This document shows, one piece after another, positions 26,411-37,711 of a stretch of 64,000 nucleotides of DNA. The notes under the pieces were generated by a model, which saw only the letters and a program-made list of their open reading frames with translations, was not told the origin of the DNA and did not search any database. The stretch lies in NCBI GenBank assembly GCA_038380795.1, contig CM076260.1, positions 32,150,634 through 32,214,633 of the forward strand, written 5' to 3'. The DNA is from Pyrocephalus nanus (lineage: Eukaryota > Chordata > Aves > Passeriformes > Tyrannidae). The position numbers and the translations under genes were made by a program. The number at the start of each line of letters is the position of its first letter. Position 1 is the first letter of the stretch.

Positions 26411-29400
26411 ATGAGTTATTTTAATGTACCTATATAAACTCTTAGAATATAAAGTCACAGTGAAAACGGTTTGCTTTTATTTTATATGATTGGAAATGTG
26501 AATCCTAATTAAACAGAGAGCTATCTTTGAAAACTTTTAATACTCATGATTGAATTAATTTTCATACTTCTTCCTTACTACCTTATAGGTTTTCTATCAC
26601 TATTTTCATAAGTACACCAGTGAAAATATTGAGTATGGTATGACTCTCATTGGAAAGATATTGAATTAAAAATATGAGAGAAGCTTATGTTTCCTTTCTG
26701 CTGTATGGTAGGTTTTGTACCATGTGCACCATATAGTCTGTGGCAGAGGCAATTTCCCAGGAGAAAGACTTTATATGTCCCTGTCATTCTCTTTTACCAT
26801 TCTAGAACAAATGAGGCAGGTGTTGTAGATGTGGGTCTTCTTTGGGATTTACATATCATCTGTACCCAAAATATTAGTCCTTCAGTACAGTGAGAGAGTC
26901 AGGAGCCTTTAAAAAAGCAAGGTATGACTTCAGTGTTGGAGAAGGCTGAATGAAAATATTGTATATAAAAATGGCTAGTGAATTCGTAATCTGTGAGAAT
27001 TTACCTCTGCAGTATTTTAAAAATGCATAGTTTACTTTTGTATAAACTGTATATGGCTTTTAAAAGGTAAACAAGGACTCAAATTATTAGAGCATATGGC
27101 ATTACACCTACACCTGCTGAGGTCATCAGCAGGGATGAATATTTCCTCATTCTGTGCAGAGAACTTTCCCACTTGAATTACCAAAGTGTCTAATGAAATG
27201 TGACAAATTTTTATCACTGGCTTTGTGCTCAAGGAAGTAAGGGTGCTGTGTCCCTGGATGGTAAAGCTGCTGCTGCTGTGCTGCTGATGGCAGAGGACTG
27301 GTGAGCACAGAAGCTCCTGTATTGTATCACAAGGTCTTTGGCCATTGTTTCCTCAAGAGCTCAAATGTGGGGTGTTTCCCTTTTCCCCGATCCATCTTCT
27401 TGTATTACGATTTCTTGTCCTTTCCCATTCTGTCTCTAAGATGTTTGTGCTCCTACACTTCCAGACTTCCAGTCCTATTTTTTTCACCCAGCCATTCACA
27501 GATTTGCACTTTCCTAATCTGTTTCATACTTCTTTGATAGACTCTCTCCCTGTCAGCTCCTGACTTCTGTTTCATTAATTCTTGTTCTTACCGAGAGGTC
27601 TTGCGCTCTCTCCCTTCCCTTATCCACTCACCTTCCCCTACTTCCTCCCCACGTTCAGTGCAAAAGCTGTTTTGTTTTTGATTCCACCATCATCCTGATT
27701 TTCAGTCTTCCTCCTTCTTCCTAACCTTTCTGGAAAAGTTTAGTTTCCTCCTTTCAGTTTTTCTCTCCTCCTGCATTTCCAGTTATGTGGCACCATATTA
27801 TAAGCCAGTTTAAGAAACAGGGTGCAATAAGTTGAGGTTACATTGGGCATATAAGGAAATAAATTACTTCTCTTCAAACTTTTGTGTCCCCCAAATTCTG
27901 TTCTAGCAAAGCCTGCCACAGCAGCCCAGGGCTGCAATGGCAGAGAAAGTCCCAAGGAGCTTGAGTTTGCCAAGTGTTATGTAGAACCTGCACTGACAGC
28001 TGGCACTTAGGAGGAGGAAAAGGGAAATGTGAATTGAATCCATAATTTGGACAGTCCACTGAAGCATTATTAAAAAAACATCTTGAACTGCCTATAAACT
28101 GCAGCTGAAGCTTTACCTCAGTTTAAGTTTGGTTAAGTTGGCTGAAAATCGGGGTTTGGAAATAGTGGTCGAAATAATACATAATACATAATAATATAAT
28201 CAAAATAATAGATAATCAGAAGAAGGAGGGTATTGAGCTTTGATATAATGCTGATAGAGATAGGGCTTTAATTTAAGGGCTAGTAAGCAGCAGCAAAATG
28301 AAGATAATAGCAGGAGAATAGGAGTAAGAATGGAGATGTGACTGCAATTTTTAGGAAAATAAGTTTGTGCAATCTGTGAAAGAAATATTGGAACAATTAT
28401 ATACTGGAACCTGATGAAGAAAATGAACAATTGATCCTAATTGTTAGCACTGTACATTTAAAAATGACATTTTATTCGGTCTTTATGAAAAGATGTGTGA
28501 TCATACCCTATTTATTTAGGCAAATATCTCTCACTTATTAAGAGGAAAGGAGGGGGGAACTAAAACAAAGAAAAAGCATAGGCAATATGTCAACATAAAT
28601 TGGACTGTCAGAGAATGCACTGAAAGTGGAACAGAGAAAAGAAAGTTGACTGTTGTACTAAGAACATTTTTCCCATAAACTTGTTATCACAATTTGTCAT
28701 GGGTGAATATTGGGGGGGGAAGGGAGGATTTTTATAATACATAATGTTCCTATTCTATTGAAAGAACAATTTTTAAAAATATCTAGAATTTCCTCAAAGG
28801 GAATAAATAAATAAAAAAAAGTTCAAGCATTTCCTGATCTTGTACTGGTGTTTCAAAGCTAGATGCATTAAGCATTCTTCTCTTTTCATATATGCATAGA
28901 TATGTCCCCAAAGACAATTTCAAGTTACAGAGTCAGTTAATGATCCAGTTTCTTACAGGAAAACCTTCTTTTAAAGTTGTTTTATTTTGTATTCATTGAG
29001 GTCACCCTGTGTCTCTCATCTTTGCAAGCAGCTCTCATTCAAGTCATAGGCAGTTTAATAAGCATAAGCTCCCATAGCATGTTCTGGTCCCAAATGCCTT
29101 CTGACAGAGCACAGTATACACAAAGCTATCAAGCTGTGCTGCATATGAAATTAGCAATACACATCAGAGTAGATAACTCTATACAAAGAGATGATAATTT
29201 CATATGAACAATAACAGTGGAAACCTGAGGAAAGAACTGGGAATGTGGACTCTTACAGTACTATCTCCTTAATGGACTGTTCCTGTTTTAGACAGTCCTG
29301 CTTTTTGTAAAGCAGAAAAATGAAAACATAGCTGAATCAATAGATATAAATGAATTTAGAGATTCTAAGGTGTCTTGCATGTTTCTTTGCAGGCAGAGGA

Positions 29401-30906
29401 TGTTACCTATCAGGTTTATTGAGTATTTGTTACATATGGTGTTACCTTCATTACAAAGTACACAAGAAAGGAGAAAGTAATCCTCCTGTTATGCTTCTTT
29501 CCTGTGTACTTTACAGGATCAAGACATCTGTTAGTTTTAATGGGAGTCTGTAGTATGTAAACTGCTATTAGTTTGAAACCAGGATGAGAGGTATTTCAGG
29601 TTTTTGTGAATTTTAGTCAGAGATGGATGGAGAGACCCCTCAGAGCAGATTGTTTGTTTTTTTGGGCTTTAGGACATGGCATTCTTCAAGACTTTTTGAG
29701 ATTTCTAATATTTGACAGATATGTTTGATGTCTATGCATCCAAAATCATTCACATAAAAAAGTATGTTTTGCTGCAAAATCAAGTGGCTGGGAATGAGGA
29801 AGTGCCCAAAAGAATGTTTTCTGCATAACTTAAATCTTTTATGCTCTTCCGTCCTCCTACCTTCCCTTCTTGATATGCATTTGGAGACAATGTCAGTACT
29901 AGGCACAGGCAAAGTATGTAGTTACCAATAGTGGAAAAATTGCAATGGAATATCCCTTGGAAAGGCTATATTGGGACCCTATGAAGGGTCTTTAGCTTTG
30001 TTGACTATATAATTTCTATCTCTTCTCCACGGAAGCTTGGACCATCTGTCAGAGCAGCATTTGCTGCTGAGCAGTCAGACTACCTCTTGCCTGCTGCATA
30101 GTCTCGCACACAGACAGGCTTGCAGCTACTGCTGCTAAGGGAGCAAAAAGCAGTGCTGTGTGTTTCTGGGAAAGGGGAGATTGCTTCCTCAGTGGCATTT
30201 GTCATTTCTTCCCTCATCCCATTTCACGTCCTGTGGAAGGGTCTGTCCTGGCCCTCTACTATGGGTTCACTTTCTGCTGCAGAAGTAGCCTGGAGAACAC
30301 AGGCAGCTAAGTCAGTATTTGGGGACAGGAAATGATCAAAGATCAGATCAAATGGAAGGGGAGAGAAAAGGTTCATGAGAGATGTTAGAGAGCTCACCCA
30401 GACTTCACCCTACACTCTTTCCTTTTCACACTTTTGTCTTCACCTCCCTGCCAAAATTCTGCTGATATTTTGCACAGAGTTCCTTATCCCTCTAAAACAA
30501 ATAGACAAGCAAATCCAAAGCTCACTGATACTTTTTGGCCTCCTGCAGGCCTGCCTTCCAGTAGCAGTTAGCCTACGAGATATTAACTGTGCTTTAAAAA
30601 TGAATCAGGTTTGTGTAGTTCATGACGGTCTGGTTTAGTCCTTTTTAAAAGCAAAGCAAATTCAAACAGAGCCAAGAGCAAAAAGTCAGCTCTTTCACAG
30701 TTGGCCACTAGCTGTGAGTTAGTTTTATATTTCTGTGTGCTCAGCATGAAATATCCAGGAACAGATCTGTGGAAGCCTTGAGGACACAACTGTGGCTGAA
30801 ATCACCTGAAGTTGTGCTTCGAACGTTCAAGGTCCTATGAAATGCTAAGTGTTCAGGAGGATGACAGCTTAATGCTTCATGTTAAATTAATGCCCCATAT
30901 TAGTGA
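26411..30906. other. Unique noncoding DNA
   Basis: No gene was recognised. A pyrimidine-rich stretch lies at about 27,330-27,780, with a short CTG-rich patch just before it (27,265-27,290). A run of eight G lies near 28,711. The AT-rich CATAATA repeats at 28,175-28,200 are low complexity. Confidence 0.5.
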
Positions 30907-31143
30907 ATGCTTTTGACAGTTTTAGCTTTTACTTATTTGGGTCTTAGTTCCCAAGGGGTAAAGATAAGACCAGGTATATGGATAGGAAAGTTAAATGCGG
31001 AAGATTTATTTGAGGAGGAAAAAGAGCGATGGCTCAAGGAAGTTTCCGCTGCTAGGAAAACTAGGCCTGGAAAAAGATCAGTGTGGCATAATTCCATTCA
31101 TTACACCTATGGATGTTTATTCTTTGCCTGTATTGAGCAGTAG
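30907..31143 (+). pseudogene. Unidentified open frame, possible decayed coding remnant
   Basis: This 78-codon open frame differs from the chance ones around it. Its middle (residues 17-58) is charged and compositionally protein-like, with an acidic-basic patch EDLFEEEKERWLKEV and then RKTRPGKR. It uses several CpG-containing codons (GCG, GAT after AGC, TCC GCT) that are rare in the surrounding DNA. A plausible 3' splice acceptor, TTTGGGTCTTAG, ends at about 30,949, just before the protein-like part. I do not recognise the family. It could be an exon of an unseen gene, a fragment of an old viral or retroposon protein, or chance. No donor site or partner exon was identified. Confidence 0.25.
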
Positions 31144-31197
31144 GATTCCTGTGTAGAGATAAGACTTTCTCACAGATATGCTGTGAGGGCCCTGCTG

Positions 31198-31213
31198 GGA
31201 GAGAGAGAGAGAG
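31198..31213 (+). repeat. Short (GA)n tract
   Basis: Eight GA units. It is a simple repeat. Confidence 0.85.
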
Positions 31214-31783
31214 CCCATAAAAGGACAGTTGAGAGAGAGCAAAGCCTTGAAGTTATGTGCATGTGAAAGGTGTTGTTATAAAAGCACAAGAAAACTTGCC
31301 TGTGTGTGCTCTTTTCACCAGCCCTGTGAATTAACAGCATATTTAGGGTTTCCAAATTCGTAACCTTAGCTGTGGTCTTGGTCCTCTGGGTTACCTGTGT
31401 GCATATCAATTTTTACACCAGATAATTGGGAATGTTGTCAAACTCAAATAATTAAGACCTATAAAGCACTAGGTTTGTGATGGAGAAAAAGAAGCAAAAC
31501 CCATGCTGAGAGCAATGATTTGGTGTTCAAACAGTAACTGGACTTTTTTTTTTTTCAAAAGGGTAAACTATTATTTTTCCATTCAAAACCCAATCCTTCT
31601 TTTTATGATGTGGAAAATGTTTTCTTCACTGAGCTCTTAGAAGCCTATTCTAACCTTTATTGAATCATGCTTAGACTATACACCTAGTATAGTTGGTTCA
31701 AGTTTGGCAAAAAATGAAAAGGAGTGGGAAGCAGGGTTGGACAGGCAAGTGCCAGTGAATGCCAGCTGTACCTGTCAGAAATG

Positions 31784-31841
31784 GATTGGACTAGACTGTC
31801 TTTAAGGTCCCTTCCAACCTAAACCATTCTTTGATTCTGTG
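31784..31841 (+). mobile_element. CR1 LINE 3' tip
   Basis: TGGATTGGACTAGACTGTC, then AGGTCCCTTCCAACCTAAAC and CATTCTTTGATTCTGTGA are the sense-strand end of a CR1 element. The 70 bases before it may belong to the same copy but are too diverged to include. The octamer is present as TTTGATTCTGTGA. Confidence 0.92.
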
Positions 31842-34800
31842 AAATGTTATTTTGCTTTACATACTTGTGTACTAATGCCATTATTGAAGATTACAAAACC
31901 TGTACGCTTGTGAATTTATAAATACACCATTCCTAATCCTTCTTTACACTTAGATGGGAATCTTAATAGAGGTAGGATCTGGACACTCACAAACAGTTTA
32001 ATGCAGGTGAAATTCACTGTGATGCAGAAGCAGGGACTTTGAATCCAGGCTCTTGCCAAACTGCTCATCTGGCTCTGCTGACCTATTGTTAGGGCAGGTT
32101 CCAGGCTGTATGCAGTACAAGGTCTCAACAGATGGAGAGTTTAACTCCTCATCCTCTAATCAGTATAAAATGTTTACTTGTCATCTAACAACAGCCTTGA
32201 TATCAGTATTCTCATACTAACACAAGAAACAGCTTTCAGTCATTGGATTGTAATCAGTATATTGACAATGACTCTGGAATTTTAACTCATCTAATTTTAA
32301 GACTCACTTAATTGTCAGCTTTATTTCTCAGAAGGCTGACATTTGATAAGCACTGTAAGATATATAGGCTTTACCTGACAGTCCAGAGATATAAAATGAT
32401 AGGATCTTCACTGCTAGTTCTATTTCTGAAAGAGAAGTTAAACTTCTTTTCATCAATTACAGTTGCCAGACCTATGTACAGTAGGGACTGCTTAAATTTT
32501 ATGGCCTTGAAACTGTCACTCAGAGGTTTTGCTATCTTAACAACTCTTCACAACCAGATAATAAAACACAATATGCTCAGAAAAAAAACTGTGAAAATTT
32601 GGGCAAATCTTTGCACCTGATCTAAGAACTTTTCATATTGAGTCTGTTGCTTGCTGTCAGTGGATTCACAGAAGTTTGCAGAACTAATCCTGCTATCGAG
32701 AAATTATTCCTGTCAACACTTAATTCTCTGTAAATCCACTGATACTGACAAAGAGGAAGACATGTATGGCTCTACTAAAACCTAACAGTTGCTAGTTGGG
32801 GTGAGGAGGGATGGACGTTGGTGATCTTTAGTACTTTAAAGTCGTAAATGTACCTAAAGTGTAACAGGATAGTCAGTTCCAGAGTCATACCAACTACCCA
32901 CATCTTTCACCTGAAGCAGCAGGTATCGTATTCTGCTTTTTTATCAAAGAAATAATAGAAAATAACCCCTCATGCAAATCTGGTTCCAAATGTTGAACAC
33001 ACTGTCAAATTACTTCATAAAGAAATGTGTGATCAACTACCTATTTGGAAAAACATCATGCTGGAAAAATTGCAGAAATTATTTTGAAAAGTGCACAACT
33101 AGACCACAAAAACCTGTAACTCAACTCTCTTGAGGCTAATAGCATGTGGTCCCTGATTAGCATTCAGGCATTTTTTTGAGGTAAAAAAGAGCACCTGATG
33201 AAAAAATACATTCCCCATGCAGTGTTCTCTGATTTCATCCATTGTTCCAGGTGACTTAGCTTGTAAACAGGATTTTAAATAAAGGAAGGGTACTATGACC
33301 ATAGCTTAAAAGCTTTTCTTACAGCCAGCTCCAGCATGGTTTAATGCACTGCTGCTTTGTAGAAAACCATCTGAATTAATTTGTAAAACCTTAGGGTAGC
33401 TGTGTTGTACTGCTTTAAAAAAAAACGTTGAAAGAACAGTGTGGCTCTACTGTGGACAGGAGTAAAATGTTATTGGAAAATCCTGTTGCAGTCCAGTGGA
33501 AATTACTAGGTTTCCTATATTAACTTTCATCACCTAGAAAAATAGGTAGTTCAAACAGTCCAGTTGAAGGAAAAAAACTGAAGTAATGCTGTCTTTTTAG
33601 CTTGGATTTAATCTCTCATAGGCAACCTCTCTTAGGCCTTGCTGGACCTAAGACAGATCTGGAAGGAGAATAATCACATTCACTGAGCACTGAGTTCAAG
33701 CTAAATGAGTTTAAGTCAATGTGCCTTGTTTACCCGGACTCATCTGGCTTAGACACCCACATCTAGCTTGTCCACAAGCCATAAACATCACTTGCACATT
33801 ATAGGAAGCTGACTGCATTTTTAGAATTGTGTCTCCATTTGTTTTAAGAATAAAACAATATTGTTTTGGTCTTGGGGAAAACTTAAAGATTGCTTTCCAG
33901 TGCTTCTATTACAGAAATACTTTGCATGTGTGTTGTAGTGAACAGTATTGACAGACTGTTGGAGCCTGACCTCCTTTCCAGTCATTTTCAGAGCAACCTC
34001 ATCACTGTGCCTGCTTCAGGAAGCCCTTTCTGCCCACACAGACTGTAAACAGAGAGTTGTGATTAACTGAGCTCAGGGATTTTACCAGCTAGTGGCTTGT
34101 GCCTCATATAAGTCCACAAGTTTAGAAAGTGTAGTGGGACATGTGTAATACATTTATCTGAAATGACTTACCTTCAGCTTCTCAGGGATGCTTGCCTTTA
34201 CATTCTCAACTCACTTTAATTTCAGAGGTAGTTAGTGTCTGGTCACCTGCAGTGACCACAGGCTAGGTGATGAGTTGTTGACTGTGCATGAAAGTGCTTC
34301 ACTTGATCTCTGCTGTTGTTTTAGAACCTGCAGAGAGCAATTTTTTGAGACAGCTAATCTCACAAGATTTTGTAAAGGAGAGCCAAATTACTTCAAACTG
34401 CATTTCTAAGCAGATTAAAGTTCTGCTGAGTCAGAACACAGTTGCACATGACAGAAGTCACTTCAAGTGTACTACTAAACAGTTACTGTGGCTTCTGGGA
34501 AGTGTTAAGAGTGTCAAGACACATCTGTTCAAATAGTCTAATCCAAAGGTTATAAAAGCACAGGGAGTGACCAAGTTTTATAAACCCTTGGCTACCTACC
34601 CAGGCATGTAAAAAGCCTGGAAAGTGGTGGTTCCAGCCTCAGCACTAGAAAAGATCTTTCAGAAACTAAACACATGTTATTTATAACCAATGTTGTAAGA
34701 AAGGTATAGATTCTCTGAAGGGTTCTCTGTCCTGATGGAGATGGAGGAAACTACAAACAGATGTGATGTAATTCTGTGCATCATTCCAAAGCTAAATATG

Positions 34801-36057
34801 GCACCCAGATGTTGCTGGTTCTTGTCCATGAGTTGGTAAAACCAGATTTCTCATTCTAGAAATTATGACATTCCTAGAAAAAAATTACCTTCAGGAGAAG
34901 TTTGAGCTGTACCATGAAGATGTACATTCTGAAGCATCTCCTTCAAAGAAAGCTTTCATGTTTTATAAAGAAAGTTTTTTCAGGTGATCATCTCAGATTT
35001 GAAGTACTATATAGTGAGCTTGTATGACAGATTTTCTTTTAATCTTTCAAGAAAATATATAATGCCAACAAACCAAGAATGATATGTAGGAAAAATGAAA
35101 TAGTCTGGCTTTTATGACTAAAAGGAGCTGTACAATACAGGAAAACAAATCCCTTGACATTTCTGCAAAAAACTGTTCTCTATTACTCTTTTTTTATTGC
35201 AAAATTTCCCTTATAAAGATGTGTTCAAAACTTTTTCTTCAAGCAGAATTATGAATCTTTCATTGCAAAATGGTGACATGTTAAATATCAGCATTGTTAA
35301 ATCTGCATTTTATTGACATTTTAGTTTGTATATCCATGTATTAGGAATTCTGGTTTGTAGCCATTTCTAACTGGATAGGGATTTATGTCAGTGTTCTGAT
35401 CCATGGTTTAGTATGGATGTAAGGCTGCAAGACTCCTACTCATTTCTAGGGAAGTTGTAAATTGTGACCTTTCCCTTGGCTGAGAAAATACCTTTTGGCA
35501 AATTAAATATTTAAAACTAGCCTCTTATTCTGAAAATCGTCACAATTTGCACAAAATATTTTGGCATAGTTATATTTTCCATTTCTATTAAAAAACTAGT
35601 TTCACTTGCATTCAAACCTGTTGTTTTCTCCTTGTTAAAGAACACTTTTTTCTCTCTTCAATGTCTCATTTTTATTTGATTGGTTTTAGTTTTTTGGATT
35701 TATTTTTTCTGTGGGAGCCATGACTCTTATAAAGAAACACACAAGCTGTTTGCTGTGACTGGCAGTGGTCTTTTGTTTTACAGTTGTGGGTATTTTTTGA
35801 ATAAAGAGAGAATATGACAGAAGTATTATTCTACAGTACATCTGTTTCTACTTTTTAGAAAGATCTGCTGTGAGCTCAGAACACTCTACTGCAATTAGCA
35901 TGATGGATTCTTTATTTTAATAGGGACATAAGCAACTTCATAATATGTCAAAAAAATCTTTTTATTCCTTATCCTCTCCACTCATCCTATTCTATGCACT
36001 CGAGTGCAAAAAAACCAACCAACCAAGATAAAGTAGTTTTGTTTCTTGAATTGTCCC
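31842..36057. other. Unique noncoding DNA with one hairpin
   Basis: No gene was recognised. The only structured segment is the inverted repeat near 32,650-32,750, listed separately. Open frames at 32,312-32,620 and 34,288-34,536 (plus) show no motif. Confidence 0.5.
32650..32750. repeat. Imperfect hairpin of about 85-100 bases
   Basis: CAGTGGATTCACAGA (32,658-32,672) pairs with TCTGTAAATCCACTG (32,727-32,741) at 14 of 15 positions. The outer bases TTGCTGT and GACAAAG extend the stem after a small bulge. The loop is 54 bases. The size is similar to a microRNA precursor, but the stem is short and the loop long, so it could equally be a foldback remnant of a DNA transposon. No transcript evidence is available. 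Confidence 0.5.
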
Positions 36058-36106
36058 TCCTTCCTTCCTTCCTTCCTTCCTTCCTTCCTTCCTTCCTTCC
36101 TTCCTT
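36058..36106 (+). repeat. (TTCC)n microsatellite
   Basis: About 12 nearly perfect TTCC units. Long and uninterrupted, so likely to vary in length between individuals. Open frames that cross it on both strands encode homopolymeric peptides and are artefacts. Confidence 0.97.
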
Positions 36107-37089
36107 AATACAGAAAACTGTGTTAATTACATATGCTGATGGTGTGCAGTTGAGAAATATTGTCTGTTTTGAGAAATCTGTGGATTTGTTCAAAAAACAT
36201 CAAACAACTTAGCAGACTGAAGCAAAGACATTAGGTTGAAATTTAATAGCATTAATTGAAAGCTTACAAAGAAGAAACCTCTGTTTTGTAGCACAAGTTT
36301 TTATTAATTGAAAATGACAAAGAAGCAGCATTTGCTGTACTTGAAAGAAGATGATGATTACTCACTGATGTAATGCAGGCATGGAAAACTCAGGCATCAA
36401 GGTATGTAAGCAGTGATAAAACATTGTATAGTTGAAGGTGAATATAGCTGAGGTTGCATATTGCCCAAAATCATACTTTAGTCAGTTCTTATGAGTATCA
36501 AAAGAGTTGCGTTAATCTGTGTTTTTTGCTTTCTGTCACATCAGAAAGGCTTTCTTTTGTAAAGCCTGTACAGTTTTGCTGCATCATATTCAAGGAAGGT
36601 AGCTGATATTAGGAGAGATTCAAAAGAGTGCTTCTAAATTGACCATATCACTGAACATCCTACTTCATAAATATGAGGCTTACTTGCAAGCAATCAAGTC
36701 ACTTTGGGTTACTAAATTAGAACTCACCAGCTGAGATACAGGGTGAAATATGAGAGTGTATCTTCAGAACAGTTGAATGTTCAGCATGGCAAAACAGAGA
36801 CTTGAGTCTCACAAGGAAAATGAGGCTGGGGGCGGACGAATTCTGCTTTTAGTTTCCATTTTGTAATGAAAAATTATCAAGATTTTATCTGAAATGGCAG
36901 CTTTTTGTGTTTGTACTGATGCCTTAAAATCTATATCAGATAATATTGTAGTATAAGTCACTAGTACCTTTAGTTTGCTAAGCACTTTTGCATTAGATTC
37001 ATAAAATGCTGTTTAACATTTCTTGTCAAGAATTTCAATGGACAAAGATTTTAGCCAGTTGAAAAACACCTTACCTGTAGAAAGGTACT
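36107..37089. other. Unique noncoding DNA
   Basis: AT-rich sequence with no gene, repeat family or notable structure that I can identify. Confidence 0.5.
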
Positions 37090-37455
37090 TAGAATAAGAC
37101 ATAACAGGGTCACACCACTCGATATGACCAGTAAAAACTACTCAAAGTCCTTGAAGCCGCTCCAAGGAGGACATAGACGACAAAGAGTATGAGGGTTGGG
37201 AGGAACGGGCTATCATTTTGGGACCACCAACTCTAATTCGGGAGGTGTGGCAAGGGACAATTTTGGAGATGGGTGTAACTGAAGAAGTAGCATCCAGATA
37301 TTGTATTAGATGGTATTATTAAAATTATAAGAGGCCTATACTGTGGGTATGTGCAATATATTTTGTGCACCTACAGAGCCTCAAATAAAGAGCTGCTTTT
37401 TGTCTTTCTATATTCAAAATTGTCCAGAGAATTATTTCTCCCATTTTAGGCAACA
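37090..37455 (+). mobile_element. LTR-like block with polyadenylation signal
   Basis: The 3' part reads CCTCAAATAAAGAGCTGC, with AATAAA at 37,384-37,389. A T-rich stretch follows, then GAGAATTATTTCTCC and TTTTAGGCAACA, ending in CA at 37,455. This resembles the R-U5 end of a retroviral LTR. No matching start (TGTTGCC would be the inverted partner of GGCAACA) is visible, so the 5' edge is uncertain and the copy is probably truncated. The 5' part is GC-richer, carries CpG, and holds a 55-codon open frame. The exact family is not known to me. Confidence 0.45.
37155..37322 (+). pseudogene. 55-codon open frame without ATG start, protein-like
   Basis: The frame is open from just after a TGA (37,152-37,154) to a TAA (37,320-37,322). 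Its composition looks like real protein: an acidic start (KEDIDDKEYEGWEER), then a hydrophobic and proline patch (AIILGPPTLIREVW), then GTILEMGVTEEVASRYC. It has no early methionine, so it would be an exon or the C-terminal remnant of a longer protein. It sits just upstream of the LTR-like AATAAA end and could therefore be the tail of an old retroviral reading frame, or U3 sequence open by chance. I do not recognise the family. Confidence 0.3.
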
Positions 37456-37529
37456 GTAGGAGTGGAATCTTAAAATTCATTTAGTAAAATTTATTAATGA
37501 AACAAGATTTGAAAGTGAAAATCAAAAGA

Positions 37530-37711
37530 AATACCTATTGCTTCAGGATTTTAAGTTTATATGTGTGTATATGTAACATAAGTGTAAGTTATATATATAT
37601 GTATATTTTAAATTTAGATTATATATATACATATGCACATATATATTTTTATATATTTCTTTTAAATGCTAAAGCAATAGGTATTACTGCATTTATATAC
37701 AATCTAAATTT
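37530..37711. repeat. Interlocked inverted repeats around a TA-rich core
   Basis: Arm A is AATACCTATTGCTT (37,530-37,543) and its exact reverse complement AAGCAATAGGTATT is at 37,672-37,685. Arm B is AAATTTAGATT (37,610-37,620), with its exact reverse complement at 37,701-37,711. Both pairs extend further with mismatches, to about 25-30 bases. The order is A, B, A', B', so both stems cannot form as one simple hairpin. The core is alternating TA and ATAC sequence. No coding potential. Confidence 0.7.

Noticed and set aside
35987..36212. Open frames with KEGR or LPSF peptide repeats
   Set aside because: They are translations of the TTCC microsatellite.
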